A model generated the notes under the pieces. It searched no databases. It saw only the letters and a list, made by a program, of their open reading frames with translations, and was not told the DNA's origin. The translations under genes were made by a program, and so were the position numbers. A stretch of 64,000 nt of DNA, from contig NZ_MTKN01000006.1 in NCBI RefSeq assembly GCF_001975825.1, positions 1-64,000 of the forward strand. The letters run 5' to 3'. Source of the DNA: [Flexibacter] sp. ATCC 35208 (lineage in GTDB: Bacteria; Bacteroidota; Bacteroidia; Chitinophagales; Chitinophagaceae). Of this stretch, positions 8,943-17,773 are shown in pieces; position 1 is the first letter of the stretch; each line of letters starts with the position of its first letter.

Positions 8943-9830
8943 TTACATTTTTTTCCCCTTTTTGGCTGATGCAGGTTTGGCCACCTGTACTTTTTTTTCC
9001 GGAGGTAATTTTCTTGCTTTTCGGTTTTTAGCGATTGTTTTGGCCAAATCAGTTTTAGAAACGTGAGTGGATTTAGCAACCGGATTGGGCTCCATCATAA
9101 ATGAGTTGATATATTCCGTATCATTTAGAACCTCTAGTTGACCGATTTGATAATGTCTTCTTGCTGCCCCTATCGGGTCCATTTTATGCCAGACTGGTAA
9201 CTCAACTAAATAGAGATTTTTGGGAGTATGGGTAATATATTCCTGCTCAATATTTTCAATTTCTTTTTTCTTAAAGTCGTACCAGCCTTGTACGATGCCT
9301 AATTCATCATCCCTGTAAAACTCCTTGAAAGAAAATTGTTTTTGAAAATCCTTTGTTGATACCAGCATTTCATCCCGCATGTTCAGGATATATTTATCAC
9401 CCATAATATCAATCTCCGGCATCTTTCCTAATAAACGATTTCTTATTGTTTCATTGACAACTACAAAACCCAGATCATTTTCAAAGCTATCTCTATTAAT
9501 ATTATTTAATACCTCGTTATCCTTAATCGGACCCAAAGATAGGATTGTAGGTAATTTGATTTCATGCTCATAGATTGTTTCTGTAAGAACTCCTGGACGA
9601 AGAGAATCTATCTTATGGTTATAAATTAAAGGAAAGTAACCTTCGACTGATTTTATGTTTTTTAGGCTTATTGCATTTTGGATTGCCCCTTGGGGATACA
9701 TAAGACCTGTTTGATGTTCCAGATCAAAAGGCTTTCCTTCAATAAATAATTGAGCTTTATTAGGATCTCCTATTTCATTTAGTTCAATTGGCATAAAATG
9801 ATAGATTGTTGATAAAGACTGCAACATCAT
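8943..9830 (-). CDS. unknown family, lone paralog A of the 29-32.5 kb array
   Basis: The ~283-residue core aligns end to end with four genes at 29019-32551. Shared landmarks are the N-terminal ELNEIGDPNKAQLFI, an ISL/ISF region, FVVVNETIRNRLLGK, IDIMGDKYIL, GWYD, TPKNLYLVELPVW, DPIG, FMMEPNPVA, and LPPE followed by a lysine-rich tail. By alignment the true start is the ATG at 9794 (MPIELNEIGD), not 9830. It has no signal peptide and no membrane segment, so it should be cytoplasmic; the basic tail could contact nucleic acid. I do not recognise the family. It lies next to methylase genes rather than in the array, showing that the family moves or is retained independently. Confidence 0.85.
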   Translation of the reverse strand: MMLQSLSTIYHFMPIELNEIGDPNKAQLFIEGKPFDLEHQTGLMYPQGAIQNAISLKNIKSVEGYFPLIYNHKIDSLRPGVLTETIYEHEIKLPTILSLGPIKDNEVLNNINRDSFENDLGFVVVNETIRNRLLGKMPEIDIMGDKYILNMRDEMLVSTKDFQKQFSFKEFYRDDELGIVQGWYDFKKKEIENIEQEYITHTPKNLYLVELPVWHKMDPIGAARRHYQIGQLEVLNDTEYINSFMMEPNPVAKSTHVSKTDLAKTIAKNRKARKLPPEKKVQVAKPASAKKGKKM

Positions 9831-10302
9831 TTTTTAAATTGATGGAAAACGGGAGTTTATCGGAGGTTGGAGTTTTATCTATAACCATTTACATTTTTGG
9901 GATTTGAATGGCGGAATAATTAGACCTCTTTTTTCCAGAGAGAGATTATTTTTTCACCTGTTAATAGAGAGTTGCTTAAATGATTTAAGACAATTAATCT
10001 AAGTCACATGAAGTGATATTTTTAGAGTTGTACATTAACTGCAACATCTTTTTGGCTAAAGAGATAGCAGAATTTCTTCAGATATGGGAAGAAAAGAGGT
10101 ACTAAATATTTCATTAGAGTACTACTTATTTTCTTTAAAGTCATTCTTTGATTTTTTTACATTCAGATTAATATCTGAACGGTTCCCATAAAATTATAAC
10201 CTATATCCCTGATTCTCCCATTTTTCATGACATGTCCTTTTCATATTTACAGCGATACTTTTCATAGGGAAAAGTATTGGGTGAATAAGAAATTTGAAGT
10301 AA
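9831..10302. other. gap upstream of paralog A
   Basis: No gene is supported. A GGGAGTTTATCGGA element about 20-50 bp upstream of paralog A resembles the GGGAGTTTAACGGA element at 32626-32639 upstream of paralog E, hinting at shared regulation. The rest is AT-rich. Confidence 0.4.
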
Positions 10303-10764
10303 GGTAGGGTTCATAGATATCTTTTTTTCTGGGCCTGGCGGGTTTGACCTGGCAGCACAGTGGATGGCCCGGAGATGCTTAGAATCATTAGACAGATTCA
10401 ACCTAATTGGGTCGTGGCAGAAAATGTTTCTGGCCTACTTAATTGGAACAGAGGGTTGGTGCACGGACAAATTCAGGCTGACCTGGAAGATTCAGGCTAA
10501 AAAGTCACATCAGCCGGTATTACTGGCTTGTGCCGTTGGCGGACCTCACCTGCGATTTCGACTCTGGTTTGTTGCCTATGCCCACCAGTTCGGACAGTTG
10601 GGATATCAAACAACCGAGAAAAAGTTCAACAATGATGACTGGTGAAAAGTATTCAACCTCACTGATGTCGATGGAACATGCGGGGCTTTTGCTAATACCA
10701 GTAGTAGCAGACAGTGGGAAGGGGATCTTCTCAGGGAAGTTATTCTGTAATTACAGATTTGTTT
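10303..10764 (+). pseudogene. C5-cytosine DNA methyltransferase remnant
   Basis: Three pieces of a phage-type Dcm-like enzyme can be read. At ~10309-10370 IDIFFSGPGGFDLAAQWM is motif I. At 10374-10499, in another frame, IQPNWVVAENVSGLLNW contains the ENV motif VI. At ~10500-10640 the segment ending RLWFVAYAHQFGQ corresponds to the motif VIII region. The PCQ motif IV that holds the catalytic cysteine has been lost in an internal deletion, and stops interrupt the frames. After 10645 a short stretch (WNMRGFANTSS) matches the spacer that follows in such enzymes. It is clearly non-functional. Together with the PAPS-reductase pseudogene and the Dam-like gene it marks decayed phage/ICE cargo. Confidence 0.75.
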
Positions 10765-10803
10765 AGGCATATTTTATCGAAATGTAAAAGGAGCATATTA
10801 TTT

Positions 10804-12069
10804 ATGAAACAAGCCGAGAAAAGAGATGCTTTCCGGGCATTCCGAGATACTAACTACGCATTATTCTTCTGTGGACAGTCCATTTCACAGATCGGCACCT
10901 GGATGCAACACACCGCCGTAAGCTGGGTTATTTATTCCATCACCCATTCTGCCTATATGCTGGGATTGGCAGTATTTGCGCAGCAATTCCCTTCTTTTCT
11001 GTTTTCATTATTAGGCGGAATCGTTTCCGACCGATATCAGCGCCGCAAGATATTACTGATTACGCAAACCGCTTCACTGGTACAATCCATATTTCTGGCC
11101 ATACTCATTTTCACTAATCAATACGTAATATGGGAAATATTATCATTAAGTGTGGTACTGGGTATCGTGAATGCATTCGATAACCCCGCCAGACAGCCGA
11201 TGGTACATGAGCTGGTGAGTAACAAGGAGAATATATCCAATGCAGTGGCGCTGAATTCTGCTATGGTGAATATAGCCCGGTTGATAGGCCCCACCCTCTC
11301 TGGGATTGTGTTACAATCATTTGGCGCACATATCTGTTTTGCCTTGAATGCACTAAGCTTCCTGGCGGTGATCACCTCCCTTTTATTAATGAAGCTGCCT
11401 GCTTTCATACCACCTGCCAATAAAAAAAAAGTGGTGACAGAATTATCAGAAGGATTCCTGTATTTGCGGCAAACACCCCGCATTATGATCATTATCCTTT
11501 GCATCATGGCAATGGCATTACTGTTACTCCCTTATGATACCCTGATGCCCATTTTTGCGAAAGAGATCTTCATAGGCAATGTACGTACTTACGGCTATCT
11601 TGCCAGTGCCGGGGGACTTGGTGCCATTGCAGCCAGTTTTTTCCTAGCAGCGTTGAAAAAAGGTACTGACCTGACCAATATATTGCTGATCGGTATAGGG
11701 ATACTGGGTGTTGGGATGATAGGTTTCTCCCGTTGTACCTCCTTCTACTGGAGCTTACCTTTCGCTGTTATCATCGGGTTCTCATCGCTTACACCAATGA
11801 CCGCCAGTATCACCATTGTACAAATGGAAGCAGCCACACATATGCGTGGCAGGGTGATGAGCTTTATTGCCATGGCCTACTTTGGTATGCTGCCATTGGG
11901 CAGCTTACTGGTCGGAACCGTTTCTCAAAAAATAACTGCCCCCTTTACCATGCTGATTATGGGTGGCATATCTATTATCACCATGCTGATATTTTCCCGA
12001 TATCTCAAACAGGAACGATTGAATAAAAGTGTGGCAGCAGGAAGCGCTATCGTAGAAAAAATTTTATAA
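10804..12069 (+). CDS. MFS exporter (EntS-like, MFS_3 type)
   Basis: This 421-residue integral membrane protein has about twelve hydrophobic segments. The first helix region carries NYALFFCGQSISQIGTWMQ, and the loop between helices 2 and 3 carries GGIVSDRYQRRKIL, the MFS motif A. This pattern is typical of the EntS/MdtA-like exporter group that expels siderophores or drugs using the proton gradient. The start is placed at 10804 because AAGGAG lies 10 bp upstream; the longer open frame to 10714 overlaps the methylase remnant and is not credible. It is followed after 21 bp by a 39-codon ORF on the same strand. The substrate cannot be read from the sequence. Confidence 0.92.
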   Translation: MKQAEKRDAFRAFRDTNYALFFCGQSISQIGTWMQHTAVSWVIYSITHSAYMLGLAVFAQQFPSFLFSLLGGIVSDRYQRRKILLITQTASLVQSIFLAILIFTNQYVIWEILSLSVVLGIVNAFDNPARQPMVHELVSNKENISNAVALNSAMVNIARLIGPTLSGIVLQSFGAHICFALNALSFLAVITSLLLMKLPAFIPPANKKKVVTELSEGFLYLRQTPRIMIIILCIMAMALLLLPYDTLMPIFAKEIFIGNVRTYGYLASAGGLGAIAASFFLAALKKGTDLTNILLIGIGILGVGMIGFSRCTSFYWSLPFAVIIGFSSLTPMTASITIVQMEAATHMRGRVMSFIAMAYFGMLPLGSLLVGTVSQKITAPFTMLIMGGISIITMLIFSRYLKQERLNKSVAAGSAIVEKIL

Positions 12070-12090
12070 CCATAAATAGACTAACATAAA

Positions 12091-12210
12091 ATGAATAACA
12101 CCGCTCCATTTGTAATGGACAAGCAGGCAGCTATATTGCCGATGATCACCAATGGTCCTGCTGTAACCGGCAAGGTCGCCAACGCAGCCACAATACAGAA
12201 ATTCCTGTGA
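12091..12210 (+). CDS. possible 39-residue peptide behind the MFS exporter
   Basis: An ATG 21 bp after the exporter stop opens a 39-codon frame beginning MNNTAPFVMDKQAA and ending IQKFL. The composition looks coding (few rare residues, no stop runs), and the spacing suggests one transcript with the exporter. It could be a small exported peptide, a leader, or the start of a gene whose remainder is lost. I cannot assign a function. Confidence 0.35.
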   Translation: MNNTAPFVMDKQAAILPMITNGPAVTGKVANAATIQKFL

Positions 12211-12620
12211 TCTATGTAGTTGTAGGTTTCAGACCTTGGGCCACAATATCATTTTGTCAATATTGGAAAGATGGGAGATTGTCGTAGGTACGAAAAAAAA
12301 TCTATTATAAGGTTTTGAATGTTCTACATTTTATAGCGAAGAATGGAATTATTGTGAAAATGAATATTTAAAAAAAAAATTAATGATAATGTAGTGCTTT
12401 TAATATCGGATTCCTGATGTGTAATCAAACATGTATTGAATAGGTTAAATTTTAGTATCTAGTATACGTTTTATGTATGACCTGGCTGGGAGTAGATTCT
12501 GATAAACACAGGATGCAAAGCTGCATGCATATAAGGAAATTGTATAGAGGTGAATTCGATCACAAATGGATAATCAACTCAGAAAATAATATGTAATAAG
12601 GGATCGGAAGGAATAATTTT
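12211..12620. other. gap with no gene
   Basis: AT-rich, with no coding frame or strong hairpin I can support. It separates the exporter unit from the convergent response-regulator gene. Confidence 0.4.
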
Positions 12621-13217
12621 TTATATCCCCCATGCTCCAGCAAGCTGCTTTAAGTCAATTATATTATCTGTATTAGTTTTCTTATATATGCGTTGGGTAT
12701 GGGTAAATACTGTTTGTGGACTCACCGCTAACCGGTTTTGAATTTCTCTAGGTTTTAGACCCAGTAATAAATAATGTAGCACCTCAAGTTCTCGCTGTGA
12801 GAGATTGTCAAATGGAGTTTCATTTGATGGACCATCATAAATCTTACACTTACCATCATTTAAAAAATCAGTAATTCCCCTGACTACAAACTGATGCGGA
12901 GAGGATTTTGTGATATATTTTTTTACACCATAGTTCTCAAGGAAACCAAGGTAGGGGCCAGGTGTTTGTTGGCTGAATATGGCAATTATTAAACCAGAAT
13001 ACAGATTCCAGATATTGGGAAGCACCTCCAGGCAGTGCCCATCTGGCAACATCATATCTAAGATCAGGTGGGTGTATTCCTTTTTATTTAAGGCAGCCAT
13101 CAAGGCACTACAACTCTCCACCTCATCTACATCATTATAGCCCAGCATGTCTGAAATTATGGTCTTCAATCCTTTATGAACTATACTATGATCATCAACA
13201 AGCAGCACAGATTTCAT
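12621..13217 (-). CDS. NarL/LuxR-type response regulator
   Basis: This 198-residue protein has a receiver domain (residues 1-125) with the acidic pair DD at 8-9, the phospho-acceptor D54 in LILDMMLPDG and a conserved lysine in KKYITKSS. A LuxR helix-turn-helix follows (about 135-195), including LSQRELEVLHYLLLG and VSPQTVFTHTQRIYKKT. It is expected to bind DNA when phosphorylated. The divergent terpene synthase gene begins 67 bp away, and a sensor kinase lies just beyond that gene. The cognate pair therefore brackets the synthase and probably controls it, which is inference from position. Confidence 0.92.
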   Translation of the reverse strand: MKSVLLVDDHSIVHKGLKTIISDMLGYNDVDEVESCSALMAALNKKEYTHLILDMMLPDGHCLEVLPNIWNLYSGLIIAIFSQQTPGPYLGFLENYGVKKYITKSSPHQFVVRGITDFLNDGKCKIYDGPSNETPFDNLSQRELEVLHYLLLGLKPREIQNRLAVSPQTVFTHTQRIYKKTNTDNIIDLKQLAGAWGI

Positions 13218-13284
13218 CTCAACAAAATTTAATTATAAAATTGGATAAATAGAAACACTTACTGATTATATATATCTACCTCTA

Positions 13285-14475
13285 ATGTGGATTTTTAATT
13301 ATTATTCCTTCGTAAATTTCTATACCAATCAAAACATTAATTCATTCAACCTTATCTGTATGCAAATACACAAATTGTCCATTGATGTTCCCCAAGCCTT
13401 AAATCGCGTTAAACTTCAATATGAAGAGTTATTGAATGCAAAGCGCTCATTTTCATTACATTCAATATTCAATTGCGGAAAATTCCAATTTGATGAATAT
13501 TGCAATGATTTTGCTCCCCACACAGATACAATTATAAAAAACAGTACAGCCAGCTTTGGTGAACGATATCAAATTTTATTGCCAGATGCGGATGCATACA
13601 TTACCTGTTGCATGTTTTTGTTCCCGAATGCTCCACAGGAAAATATTCTACTGCTATCAAAAAACTATGCAGTAGATTTTTACCTAAACGATAAAATGGG
13701 CCGTGACGTGAAACCTTCAAGTCAGGAAATGAAAGAGCTCTATGAAATTCGAGATCGCCTGGCTACCTTAACAACCGATCTCAAATTATACCCCAACGCC
13801 TCTGCGGCAGAAATTGCTAATATTGAAGTGCTAAAACAAATCTCTGATTTATCTCCTTCTCAATGGTTTAATAAATTCCTAAAACAGTATCTGAACCACA
13901 TAGATATTGCCCACCAGCCATATGACATAGTTAGAAATGGCAACATGCAATCTATAGAGGATTACATCCGCATTCGTGTCGAAATTTCCGGAATGCCTCA
14001 CACAGTCACTTTAATAGAATTTGCCCATTCTAATTTTTTGGACTGGGAGTTGCTTGAAAGCATAGGACTCGCTGACGATATGCGAAAACTAAATGAAATA
14101 GTTTCCTACGTAGGAGCACTTACTAATGATTTCTTTTCCTTTGAAAAAGAAGTTATCGATAGGCAGAGTGACTCTAACCTGATATTTGTGGTTTTAATAA
14201 ACAACTTTCGGATGCGTTTAGACGAGGCCATTGAAGTTGCAGGGCATATAATCAGTAACTTGTTAAATGACTACGAAAATAGTCTCACTCAAATCCGTGA
14301 TAGACTAAATGTCAGTAATATTTCGGAAGTTTCAAAGAACCAAATAAATAAATATCTCAACGGCTTAAAGTCAGTTTTACAGGCATGCTGGACTTGGCAG
14401 ACATATACGCAACGCTATAAAAGAACATATTCACTTTGGGAAGAAACAAGAAAAAAAGAGGCCATAATTATATAG
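13285..14475 (+). CDS. class I terpene synthase
   Basis: Two metal-binding motifs of bacterial class I terpene cyclases are present at the right spacing. DFYLNDKMGRD at residues 131-141 is the aspartate-rich region, and NDFFSFEKE at 281-289 is the NSE triad (N281, S285, E289). Such enzymes ionise a prenyl diphosphate with Mg2+ and cyclise it. An arginine-rich C-terminus (TYTQRYKRTYSLW) resembles the usual RY pair. The length is normal for the family. ATG 13360 is an alternative start 25 codons inside (MQIHKLS), which would shift the numbering by 25. No prenyl transferase or P450 gene is adjacent, so the substrate length (C15 or C20) is not indicated. Its 3' end overlaps the convergent kinase gene by 8 bp. 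Confidence 0.85.
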   Translation: MWIFNYYSFVNFYTNQNINSFNLICMQIHKLSIDVPQALNRVKLQYEELLNAKRSFSLHSIFNCGKFQFDEYCNDFAPHTDTIIKNSTASFGERYQILLPDADAYITCCMFLFPNAPQENILLLSKNYAVDFYLNDKMGRDVKPSSQEMKELYEIRDRLATLTTDLKLYPNASAAEIANIEVLKQISDLSPSQWFNKFLKQYLNHIDIAHQPYDIVRNGNMQSIEDYIRIRVEISGMPHTVTLIEFAHSNFLDWELLESIGLADDMRKLNEIVSYVGALTNDFFSFEKEVIDRQSDSNLIFVVLINNFRMRLDEAIEVAGHIISNLLNDYENSLTQIRDRLNVSNISEVSKNQINKYLNGLKSVLQACWTWQTYTQRYKRTYSLWEETRKKEAIII

Positions 14476-15805
14476 GTGAAAGCCGCCTCTCGTATGGAAA
14501 TACGATTTCAAACATAGTGCCTTCATTTAATTTGCTAGCAACTGATATCTCTGCCCCTAAAATCGTCACAAGGTGTTTGGTTATGAAAAGCCCTAACCCA
14601 ACACCTTCAGGATTTGCGGGGCTTTTTTCTGTTACATAGGGTTGGAATAATTGTTCAACCGTTTTATTAGAAATGCCATGCCCCTGGTCTTTAATTATTA
14701 ATACCCATTTATCACTGCGTACTTCTGCCGCAATTGTGATCCGTGTATTAGGTCTGGTAAATTTAATGGCATTGCTCAAAAGATTATGTATTATCCGGCA
14801 AATTTTTATTTTATCAGTTAGGATAAAGGTGGGGAAATCTGGGGAGACAATTAGGCTAACCGTTAGCTTATTTTGTGAAGCCGGGTATTTATGCATTTCT
14901 ATGATCTTCGCCAATTCAGCTCTTAAATCTATCGATGCAATTTCAATTTTATTGAAGTCGGCATTTTTAAACCTGGACATTTCCATGAAATGCTCCAGCA
15001 TATATTTATAATGGTTAGCTACATCTACCAGCTTTTCAATATCAGATACAGTTATGGGTTGTTCCTGTAATCTCTTACTTTGTAAATAATAACAACGAGT
15101 CAAAACACCGAAGTAGGGACCTCGTAAATCATGTGAAATGTGTTGAAATAACAGATTTTTCACCCTGTTCGATTCTTCTTCACTATTGAGAGAAGCACTA
15201 ATCGTCTTGGAATAGCTATGTAAAGATATTAGTAGGATAGTGTTTCTATCATACAGATTAAAAATCATTAAAGTAAGACTGATTACAACTACATATACCA
15301 GCCATCGAATAATGTGTTCAACAAACACAGGAAACTTAGCCGCCGGTATAAAATGCAAATCACCATTTAATTCTATAGCAATTAGTAAAAGGATATTAAG
15401 CACTATACAATACAGACGCAATTTCCTGTCATTAAATAAGAAGAAGATAAGCCCAAATAGAAAGAGGATCATCAATTGCGACTCTGAAACCCTACCCAGT
15501 ACAGCAGAAAAATAAAATGTGGATAAACTTATAATTAGATAGAAGACGAAATTGGCTATCGTATATTTCTTCATTTTATTAAGCCAGATGACCCCGAATA
15601 CAACTATTGCTTCCAGATAAGCGCCAATGAAGATTAAAATATCACCGCTTAAAGTGTAAAAAATAGGGCCAGTTATAGCATTAAGCACGATAACACAGAT
15701 ACAAAGAACGTTGACACCCGTACATATGCTTTTCTTGATTTCATATTCAGGTAACTCACTGGCACCAGCAAACTTTAGAAATTTAAAAAGACTTCGGATC
15801 ATCAT
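14468..15805 (-). CDS. membrane sensor histidine kinase
   Basis: This 445-residue protein has six likely membrane helices in residues 25-195, then a short linker and a kinase core. The H-box is HISHDLRGPYFG with H225 as phospho-acceptor, the N-box is NLLSNAIKFT, and the G boxes are KDQGHGIS and GVGLGLFITK. There is no large periplasmic sensor, so it probably senses within or at the membrane. The nearest regulator gene is the NarL-type one at 12621, transcribed in the same direction on the other side of the terpene synthase. The tail-to-tail 8-bp overlap with the synthase may let the two transcripts interfere. Confidence 0.93.
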   Translation of the reverse strand: MMIRSLFKFLKFAGASELPEYEIKKSICTGVNVLCICVIVLNAITGPIFYTLSGDILIFIGAYLEAIVVFGVIWLNKMKKYTIANFVFYLIISLSTFYFSAVLGRVSESQLMILFLFGLIFFLFNDRKLRLYCIVLNILLLIAIELNGDLHFIPAAKFPVFVEHIIRWLVYVVVISLTLMIFNLYDRNTILLISLHSYSKTISASLNSEEESNRVKNLLFQHISHDLRGPYFGVLTRCYYLQSKRLQEQPITVSDIEKLVDVANHYKYMLEHFMEMSRFKNADFNKIEIASIDLRAELAKIIEMHKYPASQNKLTVSLIVSPDFPTFILTDKIKICRIIHNLLSNAIKFTRPNTRITIAAEVRSDKWVLIIKDQGHGISNKTVEQLFQPYVTEKSPANPEGVGLGLFITKHLVTILGAEISVASKLNEGTMFEIVFPYERRLSPI

Positions 15806-15918
15806 AAAGGTTTAATGATTTGATTGCAGGAACTCCTGCCCCCTTAAGATCCAACAGGGACGGCGATAGCCGACCACAAATCTTTGTAAAAAATCTTAAT
15901 CCCGGCGAAAAAAAAACA

Positions 15919-16218
15919 TTATTTTTTGGGCTTCGTTAAATTTCCTTCAAGTTGATTCAAAATTACATTGCTAATGAGTTGAGGTGAAACCTTATATAAC
16001 CTGGCTATAGCACGGATCTCCCTAACCCTTAGGGGATCGGGGTTATTGGACAGCCGCCCCAGGCGTTTGTAATTCATCCCCAGTTTATTGGAAACATAAG
16101 TCCTATTACTGTATATAAACAGAGATTTAAAGGTGGTTATTTCCCCTTTTTGAAGTAAAGTACTTGTGAGTTTAATCTTTTCCAGATTTTTATCTACCAA
16201 TTTTTTCCCCTGGCTCAT
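15919..16218 (-). CDS. small HTH-like hypothetical protein
   Basis: This 99-residue basic, soluble protein has a central segment, KLGMNYKRLGRLSNNP and RVREIRAIARLYKVSP, that looks like an XRE-type helix-turn-helix with a second helix pair. This is a reading by eye, not a confirmed domain. It may be a transcription factor of the small single-domain type found beside mobile regions. The ATG is followed by SQGKK. It lies 114 bp upstream of the sensor kinase on the same strand. Confidence 0.6.
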   Translation of the reverse strand: MSQGKKLVDKNLEKIKLTSTLLQKGEITTFKSLFIYSNRTYVSNKLGMNYKRLGRLSNNPDPLRVREIRAIARLYKVSPQLISNVILNQLEGNLTKPKK

Positions 16219-16363
16219 GCGTCAAAAGTGCATGTAAGTATGGGAAAATCAATGAAATAGGCCATTTTTGTTTATAGTTTGGGTCTATAAATAACCTATA
16301 TTGGGCTCAAGATTGACCTATCATCGTCATAAATTTATGACAACCCTTCTAGTAATTACAATC

Positions 16364-16460
16364 TATGTTTGCGCTAACTGGTCGGCAGCAATGCTGGACT
16401 AGTGACTGTTGGATTAGGGCTCTAAATTGGTAGCGCCCCCGCTTCGGTGGGGGTTTTTTT
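16364..16460 (+). ncRNA. possible small RNA with a UUCG-tetraloop terminator
   Basis: TATGTTTG at 16364-16371 fits the Bacteroidota -7 box TAnnTTTG. About 65 bp on, CCCCCGC-TTCG-GTGGGGG (16436-16453) forms a C(UUCG)G-capped hairpin followed by seven or more T's, a textbook Rho-independent terminator. No reading frame lies between them, so the transcript would be ~80 nt and non-coding. The -33 box is not obvious. Confidence 0.4.
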
Positions 16461-17035
16461 ATTATATAGCTTTAACGAATAACCCCTAAAACTGTGTCAA
16501 AAGGACATGTATTATATTGCTTATCATAGCAATGATCCAATAATTTAGAAGTATCTCTCTTTTATGTAAATGGTCTTCAACTAACATAAAACAGCAAAAA
16601 AAATCCCAGCTACGGAAAACACACAAAATACCTTTACCTGAAATAATACTTTTGTTCATAAAAAATGACTGAAGATGTCACTTGAAAATATGCATACCCT
16701 TCTCATTATTTCATCAGGGGAAAAAGATAAGTTGATGGCTTCCGAGCAGAAGAAACTGAGTTGTATCCAATAAAAGAAATCCAGCCCCCCTGCCAGGGGA
16801 ACCGGTAAATTACACCATGGGGATAGTTACCGGTATGAGGGGAAAGCAAATTTTTGAAATGGTAAACCGAAATAATTACAGGGTTTTTAAAAAAAATCAG
16901 GAACATCTATACCCTTTCCTCTGGGATTAATAGATCCTGAGTGAGCATAATGTCAAAAGGATTTTTAAAACGCCTTTGATGGTGGCATTAAACTATTGAA
17001 AGATTTACAGGTATCGTTACATAAAATAGTATGTT
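16461..17035. other. gap with no gene
   Basis: No coding region or repeat I can support. Some short AT-rich palindromes are present. Confidence 0.35.
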
Positions 17036-17479
17036 ATGAGTTTGGTTTATCAATTACTAAATGAACAGGAACACCTCCTTACATCCAAGGGATATGACGA
17101 GAAATCCTTAAATAGCCCTGATAAGGCAGGATATTTATTAAAAGAATTACAACGTCAGCTTGGAATATGCCTGAGAGATTCATTAGTTGATGACGGACCT
17201 TTTGAATTTCAACTCCGAACTGTTGGTTTTTATAATAATGATAGAGACTGCGTATCGTTTAATTTACATTATAGTTTTGATCCGGAAAAAGTAGATTTAT
17301 CAATTACCAGACTTGATGTAGGTTTTAATCATCAAGCTGCTACTGTTAAACTATGCGAAAACTCCATGTTACCTCATGCCAGCAAGGCAATGGAATTGTT
17401 TGAAGTAAAAGATCTGACAAACAAAACCCGAAGACAATTGTCTCCTCTCAAAGGTAAAAGTAAAAACCGCAATAGGTAA
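17036..17479 (+). CDS. hypothetical protein, 147 residues
   Basis: A soluble protein with a helical start (VYQLLNEQEHLLTSKGYDEKSL), a beta-rich middle (FEFQLRTVGFYNNDRDCVSFNLHY, shown here only as a region near residues 60-90) and a basic tail (KGKSKNRNR). I do not recognise the family. It is followed on the same strand by a second open frame that lacks a start codon. These two form the plus-strand side facing the IbrB-IbrA operon, so they could be cargo of the same island. Confidence 0.65.
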   Translation: MSLVYQLLNEQEHLLTSKGYDEKSLNSPDKAGYLLKELQRQLGICLRDSLVDDGPFEFQLRTVGFYNNDRDCVSFNLHYSFDPEKVDLSITRLDVGFNHQAATVKLCENSMLPHASKAMELFEVKDLTNKTRRQLSPLKGKSKNRNR

Positions 17480-17497
17480 TTTGCTAATAAGTTCTAA

Positions 17498-17773
17498 CAG
17501 GGATATACAAATCAAGGCAACAAAACAACCGCAAAGCAGAAAGGCCGCGCCATAATTACCTTTGGTACCTTTTGGAATGCGGATTATAAATACATCAACA
17601 CTGTACATTTTACCGACTCACTCAAGAAATATGCGCTGCAGTGCGTTTGGGCAATCTTTATAGAAGGGAAAGTTGTGCAGGATTATAAAAAGAGCATCCC
17701 GGAAGCATCAAGTATGATAAGGTTGCCCATACAACCAGACCCGGTAGGGAAGAGTAACGGATACTACTTTTAA
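17498..17773 (+). pseudogene. open frame without start, probable gene remnant
   Basis: A 91-codon frame runs from a stop at 17495-17497 to TAA 17771-17773 and includes GRAIITFGTFWNADYKYIN and PIQPDPVGKSNGYYF. It has protein-like composition but no early start codon, so it may be the C-terminus of a broken gene or may continue the preceding gene after a frameshift. Its last four bases overlap the convergent ParB-like gene. Confidence 0.35.

Noticed and set aside
8773..9066. A plus-strand 97-residue ORF overlapping paralog A.
   Set aside because: It is antisense to the well-supported family gene and the small ORF upstream of the methylase.
10364..10645. A 93-residue plus-strand ORF as a real gene.
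   Set aside because: It mixes frames across the C5-methylase remnant, and the real signal is split over two frames.
10714..10803. The N-terminal extension of the MFS exporter.
   Set aside because: It overlaps the methylase remnant, and AAGGAG is located before ATG 10804.
12300..12620. A hidden small gene on either strand between the exporter and the response regulator.
   Set aside because: No open frame with coding-like composition was found.
16378..16460. tRNA or tmRNA gene.
   Set aside because: No cloverleaf or CCA-end pairing could be formed; the only strong structure is the terminator.
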